From positions 1,285,712 to 1,349,711 of the forward strand of contig JACKFA010000002.1 of assembly GCA_020632715.1 (NCBI GenBank): a stretch of DNA of 64,000 nt. Direction: 5' to 3'. Positions 45,736 through 53,643 of the stretch are shown here, piece by piece; positions within the stretch are counted from its first letter, which is position 1, and the number at the start of each line of letters is the position of its first letter. Origin of the DNA: Deltaproteobacteria bacterium. Lineage in GTDB: Bacteria > Myxococcota_A > UBA9042 > PHBI01. The notes below the pieces were generated by a model. The model was not told the origin of the DNA. It saw nothing but the letters and a program-made list of their open reading frames with translations, and searched no databases. A program made the position numbers and the translations under genes.

Positions 45736-46388
45736 CCCGCGAGCCCGAAGAACGCGAGCGTCTCGGCGCCGATGCGGTCGACCGACCGGGCGAGGGCGTG
45801 GTCGTCATCGAGCTCCACGAGCCGCACGCGCTCCGGGTGCGCCGCCGCGTAGGCGCGCGACGTCTCGATCGGCACGACCTCGTCGGCGACGCCGTGCAGG
45901 ATGAGCGTGGGGCAGGGCACGGCGGGCGTCTGCGGGAGCGTGAGCGCGTCCTCGATGAAGCCCCAGTGCACCGGCACCTGCGCGCCCGACGCGTCCGCGA
46001 ACGCGAGCGCGCCGTGCGCCCGCCAGCGCGCGATGGCGGGGGCCCCGAGGAGCGCCGGCCAGCGCGCCACGAGCTCGAATCCCGGGCACAGGAGCACGAG
46101 GCGCGCGACGCGCTCCGGGTTCCGCGACGCCCAGAGCGCCGCCTGATATCCGCCGAGGCTCGACCCGACGAGCCCGACGGGGGCGTCGTCCTCGCCCGCC
46201 CACGCGGCGACGGCCTCGAGCCCGCCTGTCACCGTCAGGCGCGCGAAGCTCGGGCGGTTCAGGTCGGGGAGGGCGAGCTCGGCCCCGCGCGCGGCGAACG
46301 CGGCGGAGAGCGCTGACCCCTTGTGGGACGCGGGGCCCGAGGCGAACCCGTGGAGGTAGGCGAAGCGCGTGGCAGGCCGGGGATCCAT
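45732..46388 (-). CDS. Alpha/beta hydrolase (YqiA-like esterase)
   Basis: 218 residues from ATG 46388 (MDPRPATRFAYLHGFASGP). Nucleophile elbow GSSLGG, acid in GVADEVVP, His in DDDHALA. Small cytoplasmic esterase of the UPF0227/YqiA type, opening with YLHGFASGP. Translationally coupled to the glycosyltransferase downstream. Confidence 0.85.
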   Translation of the reverse strand: MDPRPATRFAYLHGFASGPASHKGSALSAAFAARGAELALPDLNRPSFARLTVTGGLEAVAAWAGEDDAPVGLVGSSLGGYQAALWASRNPERVARLVLLCPGFELVARWPALLGAPAIARWRAHGALAFADASGAQVPVHWGFIEDALTLPQTPAVPCPTLILHGVADEVVPIETSRAYAAAHPERVRLVELDDDHALARSVDRIGAETLAFFGLAG

Positions 46389-46494
46389 GCGCGGCACCAT
46401 ATCGGGAAACGTCGCCGACCGCACCGGAATCGCGGCGCGCTCGGTCGTGCGTTCCGGCTACCGGTCGCGCGGGACCTGGGTTAGAACGGCGCGC

Positions 46495-48006
46495 ATGTCC
46501 GTGAACGTCGCCCAGATCCTGCATCAGGCCGCGGTTCGTCACCCCGACCGCGTCGGCGTCGTCGAGCTCGCCCACGCGGGCCGCCCCCGTGAGGAGCACA
46601 CCTTCGGGGCGCTCGACCAGGCGGCGGCGCGCCTCGCCGCGACGCTCCCGAACGACGCCCGGATCGGCCTCCTCGCCGACAACGGCGTCGCCTGCGTCGT
46701 CGGCTGGTTCGGCGCCGTCTACGCGGGCGCGACGCTCGTCCCCATCCCGCCGACGTCCCCGCCGGCCGAGTCCGCCGCCCGCCTCGCCCACGCGCGCGCC
46801 ACCGTCCTCCTCGTCGACGACGCCCACGCCGCCACCGTCGACGCCATCGCCCGCATGCTCGAGGGCGAGCTCGAGATCGTGCGCATCGAGCCCTTCCTGA
46901 CGTCGACCGGCCGCGCGCTCCCGCACCCGTTCGCCACGCGGCCGGCCGACACGGCGCTGATCCTCTACACCTCCGGCACCCTCGGGCGCGCGCGCGGCGC
47001 CGCCATCAGCCACGCCTCCCTCCTCCTCCACACGGCGACCCTCGCCTGCCACGGGCTCCGCCTCGGCCACGACGACGCCGTCCTGGGCGTCCTCCCGCTC
47101 TCGCACAGCTACGGCTGCCGCATGGCGATGCTCGCGCCGTTCTATGTTGGCGCCCGCGCGGTCCTCGCGCGCGCCTTCTCCGCGCACGGCTCCCTCGCCG
47201 CGATGCGGGACGAGGGCGTCACCTGGGTCGCGGGCGTGCCCACGATGTACGCCGCGTGGGCCGCCGTCGCCGAGGGCGCCGCGCCGCCCGGGCTCCGCTG
47301 GTGCCTCTCGGCCGGGGCGCCGCTCTCGCAGGACATCCGGCGCCGCGCGGAGGCGCGCCTCGGCGCCGAGATCCGCGAGGGATACGGGCTCACCGAGGCG
47401 ACCTTCTCGACCATCGATCTCCCGCCCGACGCGCCGACGCCGGGCTCGGTGGGGCGCCCCGTCTGGGGCGTCGAGGTGCGGGTCGTCGACGAGGGGCTGA
47501 ACGACGTCCCGCGCGGGGCGACCGGCGAGGTGCTCCTGCGCGGCCACAACGCGATGAGCGGCTACTGGGACGACCGCGACGCGACAGCCGCCGCCGTCCA
47601 CCACGGCTGGCTCAGGACGGGCGACCTCGGGCGCCTCGACGACGCCGGTCGGCTCTGGGTCATCGACCGCCTGAAGGACCTGATCCTCCGCGGCGGGCAC
47701 AGCATCTACCCGTCGGAGATCGAGGACGCCCTCGCGACGCACCCGGCGGTCGCGGAGGTCGCCGTGGTCGGCCTCGCGGACAGCTTCTACGGCGAGGAGG
47801 TCGCCGCCGTCGTGGTCCTCCACGAGGGGGTCGACCTCGACCTCGCGGCCGTGAGGGCCTTCCTCGCGCCGAAGCTCGCGCCGCACAAGCTGCCGGTGGC
47901 GCTCGCGGTCGCCGCGGAGCTCCCCCTCGGGCCGTCGCGAAAGGTGCTGAAGCGGACGCTTCGCGCCTGGCTCGGCGACGGCACGCTGACACCCGAGCGG
48001 CTCTGA
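46495..48006 (+). CDS. AMP-forming acyl/aryl-CoA ligase family protein with altered P-loop
   Basis: 503 residues, ANL superfamily. Core motifs A5 (GYGLTEATF), A7 (RTGDLGRLDDAGRLWVIDR) and A8 (KDLILRGGHSIYPSEIE) and the C-terminal catalytic Lys in SRKVLKRTLR (about 487) are intact. The A3 loop YTSGTLGRARGA at 158-169 deviates from YTSGTTGxPKG: the second Thr is Leu and the PK pair is AR. It therefore probably adenylates a carboxylate with modified kinetics. Divergent from the hydrolase operon with a 106-base gap. Confidence 0.85.
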   Translation: MSVNVAQILHQAAVRHPDRVGVVELAHAGRPREEHTFGALDQAAARLAATLPNDARIGLLADNGVACVVGWFGAVYAGATLVPIPPTSPPAESAARLAHARATVLLVDDAHAATVDAIARMLEGELEIVRIEPFLTSTGRALPHPFATRPADTALILYTSGTLGRARGAAISHASLLLHTATLACHGLRLGHDDAVLGVLPLSHSYGCRMAMLAPFYVGARAVLARAFSAHGSLAAMRDEGVTWVAGVPTMYAAWAAVAEGAAPPGLRWCLSAGAPLSQDIRRRAEARLGAEIREGYGLTEATFSTIDLPPDAPTPGSVGRPVWGVEVRVVDEGLNDVPRGATGEVLLRGHNAMSGYWDDRDATAAAVHHGWLRTGDLGRLDDAGRLWVIDRLKDLILRGGHSIYPSEIEDALATHPAVAEVAVVGLADSFYGEEVAAVVVLHEGVDLDLAAVRAFLAPKLAPHKLPVALAVAAELPLGPSRKVLKRTLRAWLGDGTLTPERL

Positions 48007-48024
48007 CGCAGCGGTGACCCCGCC

Positions 48025-48053
48025 TTGATGGCGCGGCGCCCGTGGGCTACGGT
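48025..48053 (+). promoter_or_regulatory. Possible sigma70 promoter for the NYN gene
   Basis: TTGATG, 17 bases, TACGGT, 55 bases before the ATG at 48109. Confidence 0.4.
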
Positions 48054-48108
48054 CCCGGCCGCCGGCGCGCGCGGCGGACGCGGCGCCCGGCGGGAGGAGA
48101 GCCCAGCC

Positions 48109-48972
48109 ATGCGCCTCAAGGAATCCTATCTCGACGCCCGCGAGGGGGGCCGCCAGAGCGGCGACGACCTCGGCGGCGTCGCGGTCTTCTTCGACGTCGA
48201 GAACATCCTGCTCGGCGTGACCGAGACCTTCGTCGTGAAGAACATCGTCGACTTCCTCGCGGAGCGCGGTGAGGTCATGATCCGCAAGGCCTACGCGGAC
48301 TGGGGTCGCTACCGGCAGCAGCAGCGGCAGTTCCTCGAAGAGGGGGTGGAGATGGTCTTCCTCCCGAGCTACGGCACGAGCGACAAGAACCGCACGGACA
48401 CGGCCGTGTGCGTCGACGCGATGGAGATCCTCTTCCAGCGGCCCTACATCGAGACGTTCTGCATCGTGTCGGGGGACAGCGACTTCGGGGTGCTCGCGCG
48501 GCGCCTGCGCGACCACGGCAAGCGCGTGGTCGGCGTGTCGGCGAAGAGCGCGGCGAGCCAGATCCTCGTCAAGCAGTGCCACGAGTTCGTGTTCTACGAG
48601 ACGCTCGTCGGCAAGCAGGTGCAGGGCTACTCGCTCGAGGAGGGCGAGGCGCGGCTCGAGAAGGCGCTCCAGAAGATCGTCGACGAGTACGGCACCGAGT
48701 TCCGCGCGTCGCTTCTGAAGGACCTGATGCGGAAGCAGGACCCGACGTTCTCCGAGCGCAACTACGGGGCGCGGTCGTTCACGAGCTTCCTCTCGCACTA
48801 CGACGGGCTCGTGGAGACGCTCGAGGGCGGGGTCGTCAGGGCGATCCCGCAGGAGGAGCCCGACCAGGGCAAGGGCGCGAAGGGCAAGGGCGGCGGCGGA
48901 CGCTCGCGCCGCGGCGGCGGCGGCGCGAAGAAGAGCGGTGGCGGCGCGAAGAAGGACGGCGCGGGCTCGTGA
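48109..48972 (+). CDS. NYN-domain ribonuclease with OST-HTH/LOTUS domain
   Basis: 287 residues. The NYN (PIN-like) acidic residues appear in VFFDVENILLG, RTDTAVCVDAMEIL and VSGDSDFGVLARRL. After a linker, LEKALQKIVDEYGTEFRASL ... FSERNYGARSFTSFLSHYD is a LOTUS/OST-HTH RNA-binding module. The tail is an Arg/Lys/Gly low-complexity segment (GGGGRSRRGGGG), which also suggests RNA binding. The gene is followed, with GTGA overlap, by a MerR-like protein. The RNA target is unknown. Confidence 0.88.
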   Translation: MRLKESYLDAREGGRQSGDDLGGVAVFFDVENILLGVTETFVVKNIVDFLAERGEVMIRKAYADWGRYRQQQRQFLEEGVEMVFLPSYGTSDKNRTDTAVCVDAMEILFQRPYIETFCIVSGDSDFGVLARRLRDHGKRVVGVSAKSAASQILVKQCHEFVFYETLVGKQVQGYSLEEGEARLEKALQKIVDEYGTEFRASLLKDLMRKQDPTFSERNYGARSFTSFLSHYDGLVETLEGGVVRAIPQEEPDQGKGAKGKGGGGRSRRGGGGAKKSGGGAKKDGAGS

Positions 48973-49613
48973 GCGACGACGGCCGTGACGCGGCGCCGCG
49001 GCGCGTGCTGTCGCGGGCGGAGGTGTTCGCCGGGATGACGCCGGGGCCGTCGTTCGTGCGCGAGCTCGAGCGGCACGGCCTCGTGTCGGTGGTGGCGCGA
49101 GACGGGGGCGGCGAGCCCTGGTACGCGATGGGGGCGCGCGCGAGCGTCGAGCGGGTCATGAAGCTCGTCGACGCTGGCTACCGCGCGACGGACATCGCCG
49201 TCATCGCGGGCAAGATCGGGGTCGAGCGGCCGCGTCGGCGCGGTCGGCTGCCGGTGCTCCTCGGGCTCGCCGCGGCCGTCGAGGAGATCGGTGTCGACGA
49301 GGCGACGCTCCGCGCGTGGCTCGGCGCGGGCTACGTGCGGGCGAGCGCGGTCACGGGTGGCGGGGCGCCGCTCCTCGACGCGGAGGCGGTCGCCGGAGCG
49401 AAGGAGCTCGCGGACTGGCGGGTGCTCGGGTTCGGCGACGAGACGCTCGCGACGTGGGCGGCGGTTCAGGCCGGCGATGGTGCAGTGCACAATGGCGATC
49501 TGCTAGAGCGGATCAACGTGTTGCGGCGGAGCTGTGTTGCGATGCGAAAGGTCGCGCGGCGCGTCGAGAAGCGCCTCGGCGCGGTCGAGAAGGAGCTCCG
49601 CGAGAAGCGGTGA
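48969..49613 (+). CDS. MerR-like helix-turn-helix protein coupled to the NYN nuclease
   Basis: 214 residues from GTG 48969, overlapping the NYN stop. Residues about 25-80 read FVRELERHGLVSVVARDGGG ... VMKLVDAGYRATDIAVIAGKIG, the wing and helix pattern of MerR HTHs. A second similar module follows (LRAWLGAGYVRASAV). The C terminus is a basic coiled coil (RKVARRVEKRLGAVEKEL). There is no effector domain. A DNA- or RNA-binding partner of the nuclease is inferred from coupling. Confidence 0.65.
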   Translation: MSDDGRDAAPRRVLSRAEVFAGMTPGPSFVRELERHGLVSVVARDGGGEPWYAMGARASVERVMKLVDAGYRATDIAVIAGKIGVERPRRRGRLPVLLGLAAAVEEIGVDEATLRAWLGAGYVRASAVTGGGAPLLDAEAVAGAKELADWRVLGFGDETLATWAAVQAGDGAVHNGDLLERINVLRRSCVAMRKVARRVEKRLGAVEKELREKR

Positions 49614-49721
49614 TCCGCGGCTCGGGCTATCGAGGGTGATTCCGGTGCCGCGCCCCCCGCCTCCCTCCGTAGCCCGCGTAGCCCGACGACCGCTGGTTCG
49701 TCGCGATCGAGCGTGGTGAAG

Positions 49722-49798
49722 GGCTCGCGCAGAGGCGCAGAGGCGCAGAGGCGGTCGCACCGAGCCCCCCTCTGCGTCTCTGCGTCTCTGCGCGAGCC
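49722..49798. repeat. 30-bp inverted repeat of GCAGAGGC units
   Basis: The left arm (49722-49751) is GGCTCG followed by three CGCAGAGG-type units. The right arm (49769-49798) is its complement with two transitions. Such 'CGCAGAGGCGCAGAG' repeats occur dispersed in many bacterial genomes. This stretch from 49614 holds no gene that I can see. Confidence 0.7.
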
Positions 49799-49820
49799 AT
49801 ACGGTCCTTGCGTGTTGCCC

Positions 49821-50024
49821 CGATCGCTAGACGTAAGCCTCGGCCCTGCGCCTCTGCGTCCCCGAGTCGCCGGCTACGCCGGCTTGGTCGGGGCCGCTCC
49901 GGCTCCGGTCCGAGGCCCGATCGCTAGACGTAAGCCTCGGCCCTGCGCCTGCGCGTCCCCGAGTCGCCGGCTACGCCGGCTTGGTCGGGGCCGCTCCGGC
50001 TCCGGTCCGAGGCCCGATCGCTAG
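49821..50024. repeat. Two tandem 97-bp repeats plus a 10-bp third copy
   Basis: Units 49821-49917 and 49918-50014 begin CGATCGCTAG and differ at two bases. A third CGATCGCTAG at 50015-50024 ends inside the stop codon of the protease gene, whose TAG is the CTA at 50021. Each unit contains a GCCGGC-tac-GCCGGC hairpin flanked by CCGA/TCGG and ends in a GC-rich palindromic stretch. Confidence 0.85.
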
Positions 50025-51679
50025 TACGTGCAATCCACGCCGCCCACCGAGTCGACCATCTCACAGCGGAGCCCGCACGCTGCGCAGTGGCGAATCGTCA
50101 CCGCCCCGTCCGCGCAGAAGATCGCGTCGCTCCCCTCGCACCGCCCGATGAACGTCTCGCCCTGGCACGGATCCCCCGTCGGCCCCGCGCTCCCGCAGCG
50201 GTACTGACCCGCGCTCGCCGCGCACGCGAGCCCGCGCGCGCCGCACGTGTCCCGCACCACCGCGCCGTTCTCGCACCAGACCGCCGTCGTCCCGTCGCAC
50301 CGCCCCGCCGCCGTCTCCGCCCCGCAGCCGCCCGTCGCCGGCTCGTCGTTGCAGCGCGACTGACCGCCCGAGCCCGTCACGCACCACGCGCCGTGGTCCG
50401 CGCACACGTCCGTCACCACCGCGTCGTTCGCGCAGTACACCGCCGTCCCGCCGTCGCAGCGCCCCGCCGCCGTCTCGCTCCCGCAGCCCGTCACGACCGG
50501 CGGGTCCGCGCACCGATAGCCGCTCGCCCCGAGCTCGCAGACCTGCCCGCGCGCCGCGCACGCGTCCGTCACGACCGTCGTCCCGCCCTGGCAGTACACC
50601 GCCGTCGTCCCGTCGCACCGGCCCGCGGCCGTCTCGCTCCCGCACGTCGGCGCCGGCGTCACGCACCGCGCCTGCCCCCCCGTCACCGCGCACACCTGCC
50701 CGTGCGACCCGCACGCGTCCGTCACCACCTGCGACCCGTCGCAGTACACCGCCGCCCCGCCGCTGCACGTCCCCGCCGCCGTCACCGACCCGCACGGATC
50801 CGGCGTCGTCGTCGTGACGTACTGGTTGATGAACGCGCACTGCTTGTCCGTGCGCATGAAGTGGTCCTCGCGCGTGCAGATCGCGTCGCCCCACGAGAGC
50901 ACGCCCAGCGTGTACACCGTGCCGTCCGACAGCGTGAAGAGCGCGGGCCCGCCTGAGTCGCCGTAGCACACCCCCGCCACGTTGTTGCCGTACACGGTGA
51001 TGTCGAGGCTCGAGAGCCCCGTGATCTCCTCGAGCGCCCACTTCTGCGCCGTGCCGTAGACCTCGCCGTACTTGTCGGTCGCGCCGTAGCCGACCATCTG
51101 GATGTCCTGCCCCACGAAGCCCGTCGACGACAGCGCCCCACAGTTGATGGGGATCGGCGCGATCTCGCTCCCGAGCACGTCCGTCGCGTTCTGCTCGAGC
51201 ACGAGCACGGTGAAGTCCGCGTCCTCGTTCGTCGCGTAGCTCGGGTGCACGTGCGCCCCGCTCACGTCGAACATCGCCCGCGGCGTCGCGAGGTCCTTCC
51301 CGACCCCGAACCGCACCTGCGCCGCCGTGTAGTAGCTGCCGTTGCCCTTGTCCATGCAGTGCGCGGCCGTCAGCACCACGTTCGGCGCGATGAGCGTGCC
51401 GGTGCACTCGAGCTCGAAGCCCCCGAAGCGGTCCGCCGTGAAGATCCCGCCCACGGCCAGCCCCTGCGCCTGCGTCAGCGCCACGACCGACGGCGTCCAC
51501 GAGCCCGTGCCGTTCACGATGGGCGCCGACACCGTGGTCAGCGCCTCGCGCGGCGCCCCGCAGAAGCCCTGGTCGGTGACCCCGCTCGTCCCGCCCGGGG
51601 AGTCGCACGCCGCGATCGGCAGCGCGAGCAGGGAGAAGAGCGCGGCGAGCATAGGACGACGGGTGAAGCGGTTCGTCAT
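50021..51679 (-). CDS. Trypsin-like serine protease lipoprotein with repeated Cys modules
   Basis: 552 residues. Lipobox LPIAAC (Cys25). The chymotrypsin-fold domain starts at APIVNG, with His107 (TAAHC), Asp155 (DADFTVL) and Ser242 (GDSGGP) complete. From about residue 298 six modules of 40-50 residues follow, such as CGSETAAGRCDGTTAVYC and CGAETAAGRCDGTTAVWC, each with about six Cys. They probably anchor or present the protease on the cell surface. The stop codon lies in a repeat copy. Confidence 0.9.
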   Translation of the reverse strand: MTNRFTRRPMLAALFSLLALPIAACDSPGGTSGVTDQGFCGAPREALTTVSAPIVNGTGSWTPSVVALTQAQGLAVGGIFTADRFGGFELECTGTLIAPNVVLTAAHCMDKGNGSYYTAAQVRFGVGKDLATPRAMFDVSGAHVHPSYATNEDADFTVLVLEQNATDVLGSEIAPIPINCGALSSTGFVGQDIQMVGYGATDKYGEVYGTAQKWALEEITGLSSLDITVYGNNVAGVCYGDSGGPALFTLSDGTVYTLGVLSWGDAICTREDHFMRTDKQCAFINQYVTTTTPDPCGSVTAAGTCSGGAAVYCDGSQVVTDACGSHGQVCAVTGGQARCVTPAPTCGSETAAGRCDGTTAVYCQGGTTVVTDACAARGQVCELGASGYRCADPPVVTGCGSETAAGRCDGGTAVYCANDAVVTDVCADHGAWCVTGSGGQSRCNDEPATGGCGAETAAGRCDGTTAVWCENGAVVRDTCGARGLACAASAGQYRCGSAGPTGDPCQGETFIGRCEGSDAIFCADGAVTIRHCAACGLRCEMVDSVGGVDCTY

Positions 51680-51792
51680 GGCGCGGGAGTATCCGCCGAA
51701 CCCCATGGAACAAAAAAGTGAAATGCGTATCGCCGTGTATCTCGCGGCGCCGCGCCCGCCTGGAGGCCGGGCGTCACGAAGTTGTTGCTTGT

Positions 51793-51821
51793 TTGTCACA
51801 GAGCTCCTCCCGGTGTACTCT
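51793..51821 (+). promoter_or_regulatory. Sigma70 promoter for the 51859 gene
   Basis: TTGTCA, 17 bases, TACTCT. The start near 51828 lies only 31 bases before the TTG codon at 51859 and downstream of any earlier start codon in the frame, which decides the start. Confidence 0.6.
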
Positions 51822-51858
51822 GGACAGTCGAACCCGGAACCCGACGAGGACCTCAGGA

Positions 51859-53508
51859 TTGGTCGACCGCCGCCTCAAGACCCACGACGCGAACCAGCTC
51901 CAGCTCAAGATCGGCTACACGGTCGAGCCCGGCGTCAAACGCCAGCGCTACCTCGTCGAGAGCTACATGTTCGTGCCCCGCACCCTCGGCGTCGGCGGCC
52001 ACAGCTACCGCGGCGAGCAGTTCTACGAGGACACGCAGACCTTCGTCCGCCTGATGACCCCCTCGGTCGCCCTCGAGGCCCTCGCCAAGGCCGGCCGCGC
52101 CGAGCGCTACTTCGACCCCGTCCGCGCCGGCCTCGACGACCTCCTCGGCGGCACCACCGCCTCCGTCGACCGCCTCATGCGCGGGCTCAAGGTCCTCGGC
52201 TGCATCTACCAGTCCGCCATCCGCGACGAGGGGCGCCTCCTCCTCGAGCGCTTCGACGCCCTCGACGGGAGCGACGCCGCCGCCACGCGCATGCGCGAGG
52301 ACGAGCTCGCCCGCGGCCTCGACAGCTTCCGCGACTACCTCGAGCAGGCGCTCCTCCGCCTCCGGACCTGCGGCGAGCGCTGCGAGCACGCCGTCGTCCC
52401 CGAGGACGTGCGCGTCACCTGGGGCGTCGTCGACGAGTTCGCCGCGCTCTACGCCGAGGAGACCGTCACCTCCATCGTCTCCGCCTGCGACCGCCGCCGG
52501 CCCGCCGACGGCTCCGCCCTCGCCGCCGCCCGGAAGCGCCTCGCCGACTTCTGCGTCGCGCAGTACCACTACCGCCGGACGCGCGGCTACCCGAGCTACC
52601 TCGTCCCGGGCGCCTCGAACGAGGCCGTCCCCTGGCGACGCCGCATCCTGAAGCGCATCATCCACTCGGCGCTCTTCCTCGACACGCGCCACGAGGAGGG
52701 CGGCGCCGTCCAGCGCGACGTCATCGCCGGCATCGCCGCCGCCTTCGCCATGCTCTTCGCCGTGCTCGTGGCCGCCTGGGCGCAGATCGCCTGGGGCGCC
52801 CTGTCCACGGGCTTCATCATCGCCGCGGTCGTCTCCTACATCGTGAAGGACCGCATCAAGGAGTGGGGGCGCCGCTACCTCGGCCGCCGATTCGCCCGCT
52901 TCGTCCCCGACTTCGCCGTGCGCGTCCGCGACCTCGGCACCGGCAAGGCCATCGGCCTCTCGCGCGAGTCGGTGCGCGTCATCGACCCCGGCCACATCGA
53001 CCCCGAGATCCTCGCCCTCCGCCACGCGGACCACCCCTCGGTCGTCGCCCAGAACGGCCGCGCCGAGGTCGTCATCCGCTTCGTGAAGGAGGTCACCCTC
53101 GACTCGGACAAGCTCCACTCGGCGCTCGACGGCGTGGAGGGGCTGAACGACATCATCCGCTTCAACTTCTCGCGCTTCCGGCAGCGCATGGACAAGCCGA
53201 TCGAGATCTACCGCGTCGTCCACCCCGACACCGGCGAGATCGTCGCGGTCCCGTGCAACCGCGTCTACCACATCAACCTCGTGCTCCGGTTCACGCAGGG
53301 CGACGGCGCCAAGCGCGCCGTCCGCTCCGAGCGCGTGCGTGTGATCGTCGATCAGAAGGGGCTCAAGCGCGTCGAGTCGGTCGACGTGATGCAGGGCGGC
53401 ACCCTCGACCGCGTCACGGGCGCCGTCTTCGGCAAGGCGTCCGCCACGAACGTCATCTCGGTCATCGACGAGGACGGCACCGAGCGCGCCGTCCCGGCCC
53501 CGCTCTGA
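51859..53508 (+). CDS. Large membrane protein of unknown function
   Basis: 549 residues from TTG 51859 (MVDRRLKTHDANQLQLKIGY), with GAGG upstream. It is mainly soluble, with two membrane segments at about residues 295-335 (VIAGIAAAFAMLFAVLVAA; LSTGFIIAAVVSYIV) and conserved-looking hydrophilic blocks on both sides (FVPRTLGVGGHSY; RVRVIVDQKGLKRVE). The C terminus contains a beta-rich domain. The frame runs open to 51718, but the promoter lies after those starts. The family is not recognised; it could be a membrane-stress or transport accessory protein. Confidence 0.78.
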   Translation: MVDRRLKTHDANQLQLKIGYTVEPGVKRQRYLVESYMFVPRTLGVGGHSYRGEQFYEDTQTFVRLMTPSVALEALAKAGRAERYFDPVRAGLDDLLGGTTASVDRLMRGLKVLGCIYQSAIRDEGRLLLERFDALDGSDAAATRMREDELARGLDSFRDYLEQALLRLRTCGERCEHAVVPEDVRVTWGVVDEFAALYAEETVTSIVSACDRRRPADGSALAAARKRLADFCVAQYHYRRTRGYPSYLVPGASNEAVPWRRRILKRIIHSALFLDTRHEEGGAVQRDVIAGIAAAFAMLFAVLVAAWAQIAWGALSTGFIIAAVVSYIVKDRIKEWGRRYLGRRFARFVPDFAVRVRDLGTGKAIGLSRESVRVIDPGHIDPEILALRHADHPSVVAQNGRAEVVIRFVKEVTLDSDKLHSALDGVEGLNDIIRFNFSRFRQRMDKPIEIYRVVHPDTGEIVAVPCNRVYHINLVLRFTQGDGAKRAVRSERVRVIVDQKGLKRVESVDVMQGGTLDRVTGAVFGKASATNVISVIDEDGTERAVPAPL

Positions 53509-53571
53509 AGGGTCCGCCGACGCGCGCTCGCAGCGACCGCCGGGAGCCCGGGTTCGTCTTGCAAAACACGG

Positions 53572-53601
53572 TTGGCGTCCGGCGCTCCGAGCACGCATAG
53601 T
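53572..53601 (+). promoter_or_regulatory. Possible promoter for the Cys-rich lipoprotein
   Basis: TTGGCG, 18 bases, CATAGT, 42 bases before the start at 53644. The same TTGGCG-N18 layout is seen at 40236. Confidence 0.35.
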
Positions 53602-53643
53602 GCGTCCGCCGCGCGGGCCATCCCCCGCGGAAGGAGCCTCCCG

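Noticed and set aside
49614..50020. An integron or attachment site at the 97-bp repeats
   Set aside because: There is no integrase, no att-like core pair and no gene cassette.
51718..51858. An N-terminal extension of the membrane protein to the ATG at 51718
   Set aside because: The promoter at 51793-51821 lies after that ATG and the extension has no conserved features.
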